Below, one piece after another: positions 52,264 through 61,353 of a stretch of 64,000 nucleotides of DNA. The notes under the pieces were generated by a model that was not told where the DNA came from, did no database searches, and saw only the letters and a list, made by a program, of their open reading frames with translations. How positions within the stretch are numbered: position 1 is the stretch's first letter; each line of letters begins with the position of its first letter. The stretch covers positions 124,001 to 188,000 of the forward strand of contig JAEYOW010000023.1 of assembly GCA_023411375.1 (NCBI GenBank), given 5' to 3'. The DNA is from Bacillota bacterium. Its GTDB lineage: Bacteria > Bacillota > Clostridia > Christensenellales > Aristaeellaceae. A program made the position numbers and the translations under genes.

Positions 52264-52674
52264 ATGAACCGTGATGAAATCATGACTTTTTTGCCCCACA
52301 GGGGAAGCATGCTTCTTTTGGATTCGCTGGAGCTGACGGGAGAGGACAGCGCCGAGGGCGCCTACGCCGTGCGAGGAGACGAATGGTTTCTGGACGGACA
52401 CTTTCCGGGCAATCCCGTTATGCCGGGCGTCATCCAGATGGAAATTCTCGCGCAGGCCGCAAGCGTATTGATGCGTGAGGCGCTGAAAGGGAAAACACCC
52501 CTGTACGCCGCCATGAATAACGTCCGCTTCCGCCGGCAGGTGAAACCCGGTGACACGCTGGCGCTGAAAACCCGGTTAATCAGGCATAAAATGGGCGTGT
52601 ACATCGTCTCCGGCGAAGCCTATGTGGGAGAGGCCCTCTGCTCAAGCGGCGAGCTGACGTTTATGCTGAAATAG
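52264..52674 (+). CDS. fabZ: 3-hydroxyacyl-ACP dehydratase
   Basis: Hot-dog-fold dehydratase, 136 residues. Catalytic His in DGHFPGNPVMPGVIQME, where Glu is the partner. FLPHRGSMLLLD is the N-terminal signature. The ATG at 52264 is preferred over 52258, which abuts the AAAGGTGA site. It lies between accB and accC, an order common in Bacillota. Confidence 0.96.
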   Translation: MNRDEIMTFLPHRGSMLLLDSLELTGEDSAEGAYAVRGDEWFLDGHFPGNPVMPGVIQMEILAQAASVLMREALKGKTPLYAAMNNVRFRRQVKPGDTLALKTRLIRHKMGVYIVSGEAYVGEALCSSGELTFMLK

Positions 52675-52716
52675 GGCGGGGAGGGTCCGCGCCCGGACGC
52701 AAAGGAGGCGTTTTCT

Positions 52717-54048
52717 CTGTTTCCTAAAATTTTGATCGCCAACCGGGGCGAAATCGCCATCCGCATTATCCGCGCGTGTAAGGAGATGGGCGTTTCCACG
52801 GTCGCCGTGTTTTCCAGAGCCGACCAGGACGCGCTGCATGTGTCTTTGGCGGATGAGAGCTATTGCATCGGCCCCGCGCCCGCGCAGCAGAGCTACCTGA
52901 ACATGACGGCCATTCTTTCCTGCGCGGTGGCGTGCGGCGCGCAGGCCGTTCATCCCGGCTATGGCCTTTTGTCCGAAAACGCTGCGTTTGCTGAGCTGTG
53001 CCAGAAATGCGGCATCAAGTTCATCGGCCCCACGGCGGAGGTGATTCGCGCGATGGGCGATAAAAACCAGGCCCGGCGCACCATGCAGTCGGCCGGGGTG
53101 CCTGTGATTCCCGGCTGCGAGCTGGTGGAAAGCAGCGCGGCGGCAGAGCGGGAGGCGGCGCGAATCGGCTTTCCGCTGCTGATCAAGGCGCGCTCCGGCG
53201 GCGGCGGCCGGGGTATCCGCCGTGTGGACCGAATAGAGGACGTGGCGCGGGCCTTTCGGGCAGCCTCGACCGAGGCGGAGGGCGCGTTTGGAGATGGCGC
53301 CGTATATATGGAAAAGCTTCTGGAAAACGTCAAGCATGTGGAAATGCAGCTTTTGTGCGACGGGCACGGCCGTGCGCTGTGCCTTGGCGAACGGGATTGC
53401 TCCATGCAACGCAAAAATCAGAAGTTGATTGAGGAAAGTCCCTGCGCCGTATTACAGCCCGAGGTGCGAAAGCGGATGATGGACGCGGCGGTCAGAGCCG
53501 CGCTGGCCGTGGGCTACGAAGGCGTGGGAACAATCGAATTCCTGTTGACATCCGACCAGCAATTCTATTTCATGGAGATGAACACCCGGCTACAGGTGGA
53601 GCACCCCGTTACGGAAATGGTGACGGGCATCGATCTGGTCAAGTGGCAAATCCGCGTCGCCTCCGGCGCGGAGCTTCCGCTTGCACAGGAGGATGTCAAG
53701 CTGCGCGGCCATGCCATCGAGTGCCGCATCAACGCTGAAAATCCGCTGGAAAACTTCCGGCCCTGCGCGGGAAAGGTGAGCCTTTTGCACGTGCCCGGCG
53801 GTCCGTGGGTGCGCTTTGATACGGCGCTGTATCAGGAATACGTCATCCCGCCGTTTTACGATTCGATGATCGCCAAGCTGATCGTGTACGCGCCCACGCG
53901 GCAGGAGGCTATCCGAAAGATGCGGGCGGCGCTGTGCGAGATGGTGATTGAGGGCGTCGAGCACACGGGACCGATGCAATCCGACCTGATCAGCGAGGAA
54001 AAATTCGCGGATGGCTCCTATACCACCGCATTTTTGAATGAGAGGTAA
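52717..54048 (+). CDS. accC: Biotin carboxylase, probable CTG start
   Basis: ATP-dependent carboxylation of BCCP biotin, 443 residues. ATP-grasp signs are ARSGGGGRGIRRV, the EMNTRLQVEHPVTEMVTG block and catalytic Arg/Lys environments. No ATG or GTG exists near the beginning. The family N-terminus FPKILIANRGEIAIRI is reached only from CTG at 52717, eight bases after a strong AAAGGAGG. A TTG at 52732 would cut into the conserved strand and is too far from the site. accD follows after three bases. Confidence 0.94.
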   Translation: MFPKILIANRGEIAIRIIRACKEMGVSTVAVFSRADQDALHVSLADESYCIGPAPAQQSYLNMTAILSCAVACGAQAVHPGYGLLSENAAFAELCQKCGIKFIGPTAEVIRAMGDKNQARRTMQSAGVPVIPGCELVESSAAAEREAARIGFPLLIKARSGGGGRGIRRVDRIEDVARAFRAASTEAEGAFGDGAVYMEKLLENVKHVEMQLLCDGHGRALCLGERDCSMQRKNQKLIEESPCAVLQPEVRKRMMDAAVRAALAVGYEGVGTIEFLLTSDQQFYFMEMNTRLQVEHPVTEMVTGIDLVKWQIRVASGAELPLAQEDVKLRGHAIECRINAENPLENFRPCAGKVSLLHVPGGPWVRFDTALYQEYVIPPFYDSMIAKLIVYAPTRQEAIRKMRAALCEMVIEGVEHTGPMQSDLISEEKFADGSYTTAFLNER

Positions 54049-54051
54049 GCC

Positions 54052-54921
54052 ATGCTCACCAAAAACCTGTTTCGCAGGCCTAAGAACGCGTTGGAGGATC
54101 ATGACCGGCAGCCGGGTGAGGCGGCGCCCAACGTGCCGGACGAGCTGTATGTTACCTGCCCCGGATGCCGCGCCATGCTGCTTAATGAGGAGCTGACGGG
54201 CGACCTGTACGTATGCCGGAAGTGCGGCTGCCACCTGCGCGTGGGCGCGAGGCGGCGCATCGGGATGCTGACGGACCGGGACAGCTTTGAGGAGCTTGAC
54301 GCCGGTATGCAGGCCGGCGACCCGCTTGAATTTCCTGAATATGAAAAGAAGCTTGAAAGCGCGAGGCGGGCGAGCGGCGAGCGCGAGGGCGTGCTGACGG
54401 GCACGGCGAAGCTTGACGGCGCGTCTGTCGCGATATTTGCCATGGAGCCCGGCTTCATGATGGGCTCCATGGGCACAGCCGTCGGAGAAAAAATTACGCG
54501 GCTTTTTGAAATGGCAACCAGAGAGCGCCTGCCCGTGATCGGCTGGACGGTATCCGGCGGGGCGCGCATTCAGGAGGGTATTCTTTCGCTGATGCAAATG
54601 GCAAAGACGTCCGCCGCGGTGATGCGCCATTCAAAGGCGGGCGGGCTGTTTATCGCCGTATTGACCGACCCCACCACCGGCGGCGTGGATGCGAGCTTCG
54701 CCATGGAGGGGGATATCACGCTGGCGGAGCCCGGCGCGCTGATCGGCTTCGCGGGTCCGCGCGTGATTGAGCAAACCATTCGCCAAAAGCTTCCGGCGGG
54801 CTTTCAACGCGCGGAATTTCTGCTTGAAAAGGGGTTTGTGGACCGGATTGTGGACCGCAGGGATCAAAAGGCGCTGCTTTCCCGGCTATTAAAGCTGCAT
54901 GGAAGGGAGGCGCGCGCGTGA
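54052..54921 (+). CDS. accD: Acetyl-CoA carboxylase carboxyltransferase beta subunit
   Basis: 289 residues. The N-terminal zinc ribbon is TCPGCRAMLL...CRKCGCHLR. The crotonase-type core has GSMGTAVGEKITRLFE and TVSGGARIQEGILSLMQMAK. With AccA it transfers carboxyl from biotin to acetyl-CoA, giving malonyl-CoA for FabD. Its end overlaps the accA GTG start by four bases. Confidence 0.96.
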   Translation: MLTKNLFRRPKNALEDHDRQPGEAAPNVPDELYVTCPGCRAMLLNEELTGDLYVCRKCGCHLRVGARRRIGMLTDRDSFEELDAGMQAGDPLEFPEYEKKLESARRASGEREGVLTGTAKLDGASVAIFAMEPGFMMGSMGTAVGEKITRLFEMATRERLPVIGWTVSGGARIQEGILSLMQMAKTSAAVMRHSKAGGLFIAVLTDPTTGGVDASFAMEGDITLAEPGALIGFAGPRVIEQTIRQKLPAGFQRAEFLLEKGFVDRIVDRRDQKALLSRLLKLHGREARA

Positions 54922-55697
54922 ACGCATACGAAAAGGTGCTGGCGGCGCGCCAGAAGGACCGCCCCACCGCCATGCGCTACATTCAAAGCCTGTTTGAGGA
55001 TTTTGTGGAAATGCACGGCGACCGCCGCTTCGGGGACGACGCGGCCATTGTGGCGGGCATCGCGGCGTTGAACGGAAGGCCCGTGACCGTTGTGGGCATT
55101 GAAAAGGGCGCGACAACGGCCGAAAAGGTAAAGCGAAACTTTGGCTCGGCGCACCCGGAGGGCTACCGCAAGGCCCTCAGGCAGATGAAGCTTGCGGAAA
55201 AGTTTGGCCGTCCCGTCATCTGCCTTGTGGATACGTCGGGAGCGTACTGCGGCATCGGCGCGGAGGAAAGGGGCCAGGGGCAGGCCATCGCTGAAAATCT
55301 GATGGAGATGATGGGGCTTCAGGTGCCGGTCCTTTCCGTCATCATCGGGGAAGGCGGTTCCGGCGGCGCGCTGGCGCTCGCCGTGGCCAACGAAGTCTGG
55401 ATGCTGGAAAACGCCGTATATTCAGTGATCTCACCGGAGGGGGCGGCCAGCATCATCTGGAAGGACGCCAAAAAGGTGAAGGAGGCCAGCCAGTACCTGC
55501 GGCTGACAGCCGGGGAGCTGCTTGCGTTCGGTGTGGTCGAGCGCGTTGTTCCCGAAAGTGGGAACTGGGGCGAGACGTTTGAAGCGCTTCGCGACGGGCT
55601 TACAAATGCGCTGGACCGATACCAGGGCATGACGCCGGAAGAACTTGCGGAGCAGCGCTATCAGAAATACCGAAAGATCGGAGGCGATGGCAAATGA
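54918..55697 (+). CDS. accA: Acetyl-CoA carboxylase carboxyltransferase alpha subunit
   Basis: 259 residues, the short form lacking the long N-terminal helices of some species. Landmarks: ALRQMKLAEKFGRPVICLVDTSGAYCGIGAEERGQ, IGEGGSGGALALAVAN and VISPEGAASIIW. Start is GTG at 54918 with GGAAGGGAGG upstream. It overlaps degV by four bases (ATGA). Confidence 0.96.
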   Translation: MNAYEKVLAARQKDRPTAMRYIQSLFEDFVEMHGDRRFGDDAAIVAGIAALNGRPVTVVGIEKGATTAEKVKRNFGSAHPEGYRKALRQMKLAEKFGRPVICLVDTSGAYCGIGAEERGQGQAIAENLMEMMGLQVPVLSVIIGEGGSGGALALAVANEVWMLENAVYSVISPEGAASIIWKDAKKVKEASQYLRLTAGELLAFGVVERVVPESGNWGETFEALRDGLTNALDRYQGMTPEELAEQRYQKYRKIGGDGK

Positions 55698-56530
55698 CGA
55701 TCATCGTGACCGACAGCACCGCATACCTGACCCGCTCGGAAACGACCATTCTGGGCGTGCGGGTGGTAAACATGAGTTATTCGCTGGACGGGCGCAGCCT
55801 GTATACGGAGGGCTGCATTGAGGAAAACGCCGCCTGCGAGGAAATGGTCGCCAAGTACATGGGCCGCCTGCGTACGTCGCAGGCCGGATTCAGCGCTTTT
55901 ATGAGCGTTTTTGACGATTTGATTCTGGCGGGGCACGACGTGCTGTGCCTGACGATTTCCTCGCGATTGAGCGGCACCTACGGCAACGCGCGCATCGCCG
56001 CGCGGGAGACCGCGCCCGACAAAATCGAGGTGGTGGATTCGCTCACCACGGGCGGCGGGCTGTACCTGCTGATTAAGGAAGCCAGGAGGCTTTTGGACGG
56101 CGGACTCACCGTGCAAGAGACGGCGCAGCGCCTTCGCGTGCTTCGCGGCCGCGTCAAAACGGTTTTTTCCGTGGAGGATATCTCTGCGCTGCGCAGCAGC
56201 GGACGGCTGGGCAATGTCAAGATGTCCGTCGCGACCATCTTAAACATCAAACCCATGCTAAAATGCCTGGACGGCGGCATCGTATCCTGCGGCATCACGC
56301 GCGGCCGGCACGAGCAGCTTTCCACGCTCATGCGCTTTATGGGCGCGTTTAACGGCCTGGTTGTGCTGCAAAGCTTTCAGGCGCCCGGCCAGGTCAAGCT
56401 GCTCAGGCAGCGGCTTTTGCAAAAGGGCTGCCGCGTTTTGGAACGCAAGGCGGGCCCGGTGCTGGGCATCCATCTTGGCTGTGGCAGCGTGGGACTTGCC
56501 TGGATGGAGGGCGGAGCGGAAAACGAATAG
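55694..56530 (+). CDS. DegV/FakB-family fatty-acid-binding protein
   Basis: A 278-residue cytoplasmic lipid-binding protein. The N-terminus IIVTDSTAYL and the middle LCLTISSRLSGTYGNARIA and FSVEDISALRSSGRLG match DegV/FakB, whose members hold a fatty acid for phosphorylation by FakA. Its place as the last gene of the fatty-acid operon, overlapping accA, supports a lipid role. No fakA kinase is in the window. A strong terminator follows. Confidence 0.93.
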   Translation: MTIIVTDSTAYLTRSETTILGVRVVNMSYSLDGRSLYTEGCIEENAACEEMVAKYMGRLRTSQAGFSAFMSVFDDLILAGHDVLCLTISSRLSGTYGNARIAARETAPDKIEVVDSLTTGGGLYLLIKEARRLLDGGLTVQETAQRLRVLRGRVKTVFSVEDISALRSSGRLGNVKMSVATILNIKPMLKCLDGGIVSCGITRGRHEQLSTLMRFMGAFNGLVVLQSFQAPGQVKLLRQRLLQKGCRVLERKAGPVLGIHLGCGSVGLAWMEGGAENE

Positions 56531-56554
56531 CGGTTTAATGGACGACAAAAAGAA

Positions 56555-56600
56555 GCCGCCATGGCGGGACGCTTGCACGCGAAAACCCCGCCATGGCGGC
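56555..56600. terminator. Bidirectional terminator closing the fatty-acid operon
   Basis: GCCGCCATGGCGGG (56555-56568) pairs with CCCGCCATGGCGGC (56587-56600), 14 bp. The plus strand continues to GCTTTTTTA, and the minus strand to TTCTTTTTGTC, so it serves both converging genes. Each arm is itself palindromic. Confidence 0.85.
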
Positions 56601-56611
56601 CAGCTGCTTTT

Positions 56612-56923
56612 TTATACGTCCTCCAAAACAGAGCGCCTGCGCGCCTGCTTTTTTTCATCCTCCGGGTAGACGTAGCTGATTTCCATGGAGTCAAACCAGA
56701 CCGCGTCCACAAAATGCTCGGGCCTGAAGCGCGTCAACGCGTATTCGTCCCAGTCGGCCTGATGCCTGGGAAGCCATAGCGGCTGGCTGATATCAAGCTT
56801 TGGCAGCGCCTCCCTCAGCGCCTCCTGCGGGGTTTCCCTGGTACAGGGGACCAGTACGTCCTTGGCGATGCGGTGCTTCATGACCAGCCGGATCCAGAGC
56901 CTGCCGGTTTGGGGTTCGTTCAT
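56612..56923 (-). CDS. Small conserved-looking protein of unknown function
   Basis: 103 residues, no signal peptide or membrane segment, basic with many Trp/Tyr (FRPEHFVDAVWFDSMEISYV). Not recognised. Start 56923 has GGGAGG upstream and is backed by its own promoter; the open frame to 57016 starts before that promoter and is rejected. It ends at the shared terminator. Solitary, divergent from the GH127-like gene. Confidence 0.65.
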   Translation of the reverse strand: MNEPQTGRLWIRLVMKHRIAKDVLVPCTRETPQEALREALPKLDISQPLWLPRHQADWDEYALTRFRPEHFVDAVWFDSMEISYVYPEDEKKQARRRSVLEDV

Positions 56924-56954
56924 GGGCGGGCCTCCCTCTTTTGGTGTTGCGGTT

Positions 56955-56983
56955 ATTATACACGCTCGCCGTGCGGGATGCAA
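56955..56983 (-). promoter_or_regulatory. Promoter of the small minus-strand gene
   Basis: On the minus strand TTGCAT (56983-56978), 17-base spacer, TATAAT (56960-56955), 32 bases before the start at 56923. Confidence 0.7.
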
Positions 56984-56995
56984 TGTGCGGAGATC

Positions 56996-57023
56996 TTGAC
57001 CAATCGAAAAAAACATATATAAT
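56996..57023 (+). promoter_or_regulatory. Promoter of the GH127-like operon
   Basis: TTGACC (56996-57001), 16-base spacer, TATAAT (57018-57023), 56 bases before the start at 57079. It is back-to-back with the minus-strand promoter. Confidence 0.75.
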
Positions 57024-57078
57024 GATGTAGAATTGAGATGATTATCGGCCTTTGCCGTTTGTTACTGAAGGAGGAACT

Positions 57079-58740
57079 ATGCCCACCGCTATCGCCTACC
57101 GACGCGCTCCCCTGGTTAACCCCGCCTTTGTGCCGCTATCCGACGCGGCTGTCCATGCCGACGGCCTGCAGGAAAAGCTGACCGGATGGGCTTTGACGCT
57201 TGTGGATCTCACCCGCATGTCGCCGCTGGACGCCGTGCTGGCCACCAAGCTGGGCGGCTATACCGAAACGCCCCCCATGCCGGATGTGGCCGCCGCCGCC
57301 GCTTCGCTGCCCGCCGAGCCCGAGCGCTTTATCCATACCATACGCGCGGCTGCGCTGCTCGCCGCCATGGGGCGAGATAAGCAGGCGATGCTCAACGTGC
57401 TTGCCGCTATGCGCGCCTTTCTGGATGCGCTGCCTCAGCTTTCCGAGGAGACGCTTTTCCAGATCGGCGCGGACGCGCTTCGCCTGACGGCAGACCTTTA
57501 CCGCCGTACGGGACAGCCCTTCCTGCTCAACCTTCTGGAAAGCCTTCGTGCCCAGCTTCCAGACGTATCCGGCGTGATGCATGTGTTTCCCTTCCAGCGT
57601 GAGTTTCGGCCTCAGACCGGCGCCGCATCGCCCGGGGAGCGGGAGTATCAGGAGCGTATGCAGCGCATCGCCACGGGTAAGCTGACGGCGGACGCGCTGA
57701 GTATGACGGCGCTGCTTGCGCAGTACAGCGGCTCGGGCCGCGACGCGGCGGCTCCGCGTGCGGGGCTAAATGCGCTGGCGCGGTACCATGGCATGCCCTC
57801 GGGCGCGTTTGCCGCCGATCCGTACCTTGCCGGACGCGATCCGGCGCGCGCAGTGGAGTTTCCCGCGTTGTGCGCCCAGGCGGAGGCTTATTTTGACGCG
57901 CTTTGCTTCTGCGGCGACCCCGTCCTGGCCGATAAGCTGGAAATGCTTTTGACGAACGCGCTGCCGGATATGCTGCGACCAGACGGCGTGCGCGCCCTTC
58001 AGCCAACCAACCGCCTGGCGGACGATGAGAGCTGCCAGGTGCAAAAGCCGGAGCCCGGGGATACCTCTGCGGCGCTGCGCGCATTGTATGCCATCAGGCG
58101 AAGCGTTTGGCTGTCCAAGGATGAGGAAACCCTGGCGTATATGCTGCCCGTTGCCGGTGGTTGCCTGACACGCTTAAACGGGGTACCCATCCGTTTTACG
58201 GCGACGGTTTCAGGCGTTTTCCAAAAAGAGATTACCATTCGTACGGAATGCAAGCAGCCTGTGCGGTGCAACCTGCTTGTGCGCGTCCCCGGCTATGCGG
58301 ACGCCGCATCCGTTACGGTCAACGGCGGCAAGGCCCAGGTGGCCGCGCAGGGGGAGCTTTTTACGCTTTCGCGCACCTTCCAAAGCGGCGATACGGTCAC
58401 GTTGCGCCTGTCTCTAAGCCCGAGGCTGGAAACCGGCTATCGGGGCAGCGTATCGGTTTATGTGGGCGGCACGCTCATGGCGCTCGCCTTGCCGGACAAA
58501 ACAGCGGCATGGCGCTACGCCGTGGTATCCGGCGCGCCTATGACCCCCGTGGAAGAGAACGGGGAGCCTTTTGCCCTGCTTGCCGCTTGCGAGGCGCCCA
58601 TGTGGAAGGAGAAAGCGGGCTTTATTCTGCCGCCGCCTCAGGGCGTGCCCATGGGCGCGGCCTATGAGTTGACGCTGATTCCCTACGCGGGCACGGATGG
58701 GCGCATTGCGGCTTTCCCCTGCGCGGCGGGACGGGCATGA
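57079..58740 (+). CDS. GH127/DUF1680-like protein, possibly non-catalytic
   Basis: 553 residues, no signal peptide. The N-terminal two thirds are helical, like the alpha/alpha barrel of GH127 beta-L-arabinofuranosidases, with a region ADKLEMLLTNALPDMLRPDG resembling their conserved helix. The C-terminal beta domain has NLLVRVPGYADAASVTVNGG, the most typical GH127 line. The Cys-rich CCPPN-type motif of the known enzymes (metal site and nucleophile) is not visible; the only Cys in that region is in ESCQVQKP. It is therefore either a divergent enzyme or a degenerate one. Start 57079 with AAGGAGG. It overlaps dus by four bases. Confidence 0.6.
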   Translation: MPTAIAYRRAPLVNPAFVPLSDAAVHADGLQEKLTGWALTLVDLTRMSPLDAVLATKLGGYTETPPMPDVAAAAASLPAEPERFIHTIRAAALLAAMGRDKQAMLNVLAAMRAFLDALPQLSEETLFQIGADALRLTADLYRRTGQPFLLNLLESLRAQLPDVSGVMHVFPFQREFRPQTGAASPGEREYQERMQRIATGKLTADALSMTALLAQYSGSGRDAAAPRAGLNALARYHGMPSGAFAADPYLAGRDPARAVEFPALCAQAEAYFDALCFCGDPVLADKLEMLLTNALPDMLRPDGVRALQPTNRLADDESCQVQKPEPGDTSAALRALYAIRRSVWLSKDEETLAYMLPVAGGCLTRLNGVPIRFTATVSGVFQKEITIRTECKQPVRCNLLVRVPGYADAASVTVNGGKAQVAAQGELFTLSRTFQSGDTVTLRLSLSPRLETGYRGSVSVYVGGTLMALALPDKTAAWRYAVVSGAPMTPVEENGEPFALLAACEAPMWKEKAGFILPPPQGVPMGAAYELTLIPYAGTDGRIAAFPCAAGRA

Positions 58741-59729
58741 GCGGGATGAAAACGGCTCCGGCCGGCGTTCTATGTTTAGCCCCTATGGCGGGTATTACGG
58801 ACTGGCCGCTGCGCGTGCTGTGCTACCGCATGGGCGCGGATTACGCCTGCTCCGAAATGGTCAGCGCCATCGGCTATATGTGCGCCAAGCCCGGCAACGC
58901 GGCTTACCAGCGCCTGCTGGCCGTTCATCCGGAGGAAACCAACACCGCCTGCCAGCTTTTTGGCAAGGACCCCGCCGTTATGGGCGAGGCGGCCGCGCGC
59001 GTTACCGCGCTTGGGCGTTTCAGCTCGCTGGATATCAACATGGGCTGTCCGGCGCGGAAGGTGACCTCCTCGGGAGAGGGCAGCGCGCTGCTGCTTACCC
59101 CGGACCTTGCCTGGCGGCTGATGGAGGCGGTCAAGCGCAACACCACCCTGCCCGTGACCGTCAAAACCCGGCTGGGCTATGACGAGGACAGCATGAACGC
59201 CATCGAGCTTGGCCGCGCCGCCGAGAGCCTTGGCCTCAAGTGGATATGCATTCACGGGCGCACGCGCAGGCAGCAGTATTCAGGACAGGCGGATTACCGC
59301 GCCATCGCGCGTCTGAAGGAACAACTCAGCATCCCTGTAATCGCCAACGGCGATGTATTCGAGCCGGGGGATGCGGTTCGCATCCTGAGCGAAACAGGCT
59401 GCGACGGGCTGATGATCGGCCGCGGCGCAATGGGCAATCCCTGGCTGTTCAGGACGGCCCGCCAGGCGTTGCGCGGCGAATCCGTGACGCCCGAAGGGCT
59501 GGAGGAACGCGTTGAAACCGCCCTTTTACATGCGGAATGGATGGTGCAGTTCAAAGGCGAGCGGTTGGGCGTCGTGGAGATGCGCAAGCATGTGGGGCAT
59601 TACATCAGCGGGCTGCGCGGCGCGACCGCCCTGAGGCGGGAGCTTAACGCCGTAAGTACGCTGGATCAGCTGCGGGCGTTGCTCAAGACGCTTGAAACCC
59701 CCGCGGCCGGAGAGGAGAAAAACATATGA
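58737..59729 (+). CDS. dus: tRNA dihydrouridine synthase
   Basis: FMN-dependent TIM-barrel enzyme that reduces uridines in the tRNA D-loop, 330 residues. Landmarks: LAPMAGITDWPLRVLC, INMGCPARKVTSSGEGSALL (catalytic Cys in the MGCP loop), IHGRTRRQQYSGQADY and NGDVFEPGDAVRILSETGCDGLMIGRGAMGNPW. DusB-type is likely. Start overlaps the GH127-like stop, and its own stop overlaps the next gene. Confidence 0.95.
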   Translation: MSGMKTAPAGVLCLAPMAGITDWPLRVLCYRMGADYACSEMVSAIGYMCAKPGNAAYQRLLAVHPEETNTACQLFGKDPAVMGEAAARVTALGRFSSLDINMGCPARKVTSSGEGSALLLTPDLAWRLMEAVKRNTTLPVTVKTRLGYDEDSMNAIELGRAAESLGLKWICIHGRTRRQQYSGQADYRAIARLKEQLSIPVIANGDVFEPGDAVRILSETGCDGLMIGRGAMGNPWLFRTARQALRGESVTPEGLEERVETALLHAEWMVQFKGERLGVVEMRKHVGHYISGLRGATALRRELNAVSTLDQLRALLKTLETPAAGEEKNI

Positions 59730-61330
59730 TGAAAAAGCTGAAACCGCTTTGCGCGCTCGCTCTCGCACTCTGCCTTCTTCTGGGCGGCGCGCAGGCGAGC
59801 GTTCTGGGACTGGACGGCGTTTTATCCACCTATCTGGATATAAACGGCGACGTGCGCTTTTCGCTTGGTATGGAGATTAAAACCCTCATGCCCTTTGGCG
59901 AGGAGACGGTTCAGATGCTCAACGGCATATTGAAGCATGTGAAGGTAAACGCCTCTATCCAGGGCGGCGAGGGGGAGACTATCTCCGCCCTTCAGTTGGG
60001 CGTGGACGGTCAAAGCGTGCTGGATATGACCGAAACGCAGGGGGCGGGCGGCACGGCCCTTCAAACCTCGCTGCTGAAGAACAGGACGCTCACCAGCGTC
60101 GGTTCGGCCATGGACAGGCTGAGCGGCAACAAGGCGGGCGTGGAGGCGCCGTTCGATATTTTCGGCGCCATTTCGGAGGTGGAAGGGTGTTACCGGGAGC
60201 TGACAAACGCCATAATCCCGTATGCGGAGGAAAAAAAGGCGAGCTACAAGATCAAAAGCATCGGTTCATCCCGCTGGAGCCGCATCGCGCGGCTGACGCC
60301 TGAGCAAAGCGAGGCGCTTTCCCCGCTGATCGCGGCGGTGCTGGGCTGCGGCATGGATAAGCAGTACCGCGGGCTGCTTGGCCAGATGACCTATCAGAAG
60401 GGGTTTGTCGTCGGGCTGTACCAGACGGGGCAGGGCGGCAAGGATATGGCCGTGTACATGAAGGGCAACGTGGAGTTCCCGGACGGCACAGCGCGCAAGC
60501 TGGCATACCAGTGGGCGTTTGTTAACGAGGGAACCGAGCGAAAGGATACCTATAAGTTTGAGTTGACCACGGCCAAGGCGCCGTCGGATAACCGGGTGAT
60601 CGCGGCGGCGTATTCGCAAAAGCAGTTTACCGACCGCTTTGGTATTGCCGGCAGCTGCGAAACCACGCTTAAAAACCCTGATGGGACTGTGACGACCACC
60701 CTCAAACACGACCTTTCCGGTCAGGATACGGACGGCGTGCGCGACGTAACGGGCAGCGTGACCACCACCGTCAAGACAACCGTGGACGGCGATACGGAAA
60801 CCGTTGTGACCACTGTGAAGCCGGAAGTCAGGCTGACGTCGGCGGAGGGCAGCGGAGTGCTTAGCGGCACGGTTGGGCTGGAGGAGAAGATCGGCAAGAA
60901 GGTTTTCAAGGAGATCAGCTTTTCGTTTGACGAGGAGCCTGCCCAAGCGCTGGTCGCGGCGGCTGACAGCGGCGAGCTGTTCGCCGTGGCTGAGGGCGGC
61001 GATTCGGAAGCCTTGCCCATGCCCGAAAGTAGCCTGATACAGAACGAGGACGAGATCGAGGATGCGCCGCCGGGCGTGGGCGAATATCTTGTGGGCAAGG
61101 CGCCCATCGGGCTTAAAAACTATACCGTGCCGGATAGCATGCAGACCATCGATCTGGACGGCGCGTCGGACGCGCAGCTGGAAAGCCTGCTGGGAGAGCT
61201 ATCGCAAAACCTGGCGGGCCGGTTGCTCGTGGCGCTGGCGAAGCTGCCCGGAGAGGATACCGCGCTGCTCGCCGACGGCATGACCGCAGCGGACTACGCG
61301 GCGTTTCTGGAACTGATGAACAGCCTGTAA
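59726..61330 (+). CDS. Secreted protein of unknown function, paralogue 1
   Basis: 534 residues with a signal peptide (LLLGGAQA at about residue 25). The body looks beta-rich and repetitive, with Thr/Val stretches (TGSVTTTVKTTVDGDTETVV) and a helical C-terminal part (QLESLLGELSQNLAGRLLVALAKLPG). No known domain recognised. Start 59726 overlaps dus, with AGAGGAG eight bases before. Size, architecture and ending resemble the next gene, suggesting an old tandem duplication. Confidence 0.75.
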   Translation: MMKKLKPLCALALALCLLLGGAQASVLGLDGVLSTYLDINGDVRFSLGMEIKTLMPFGEETVQMLNGILKHVKVNASIQGGEGETISALQLGVDGQSVLDMTETQGAGGTALQTSLLKNRTLTSVGSAMDRLSGNKAGVEAPFDIFGAISEVEGCYRELTNAIIPYAEEKKASYKIKSIGSSRWSRIARLTPEQSEALSPLIAAVLGCGMDKQYRGLLGQMTYQKGFVVGLYQTGQGGKDMAVYMKGNVEFPDGTARKLAYQWAFVNEGTERKDTYKFELTTAKAPSDNRVIAAAYSQKQFTDRFGIAGSCETTLKNPDGTVTTTLKHDLSGQDTDGVRDVTGSVTTTVKTTVDGDTETVVTTVKPEVRLTSAEGSGVLSGTVGLEEKIGKKVFKEISFSFDEEPAQALVAAADSGELFAVAEGGDSEALPMPESSLIQNEDEIEDAPPGVGEYLVGKAPIGLKNYTVPDSMQTIDLDGASDAQLESLLGELSQNLAGRLLVALAKLPGEDTALLADGMTAADYAAFLELMNSL

Positions 61331-61353
61331 CGAACCAAAAGGAGGGCGTGCCC

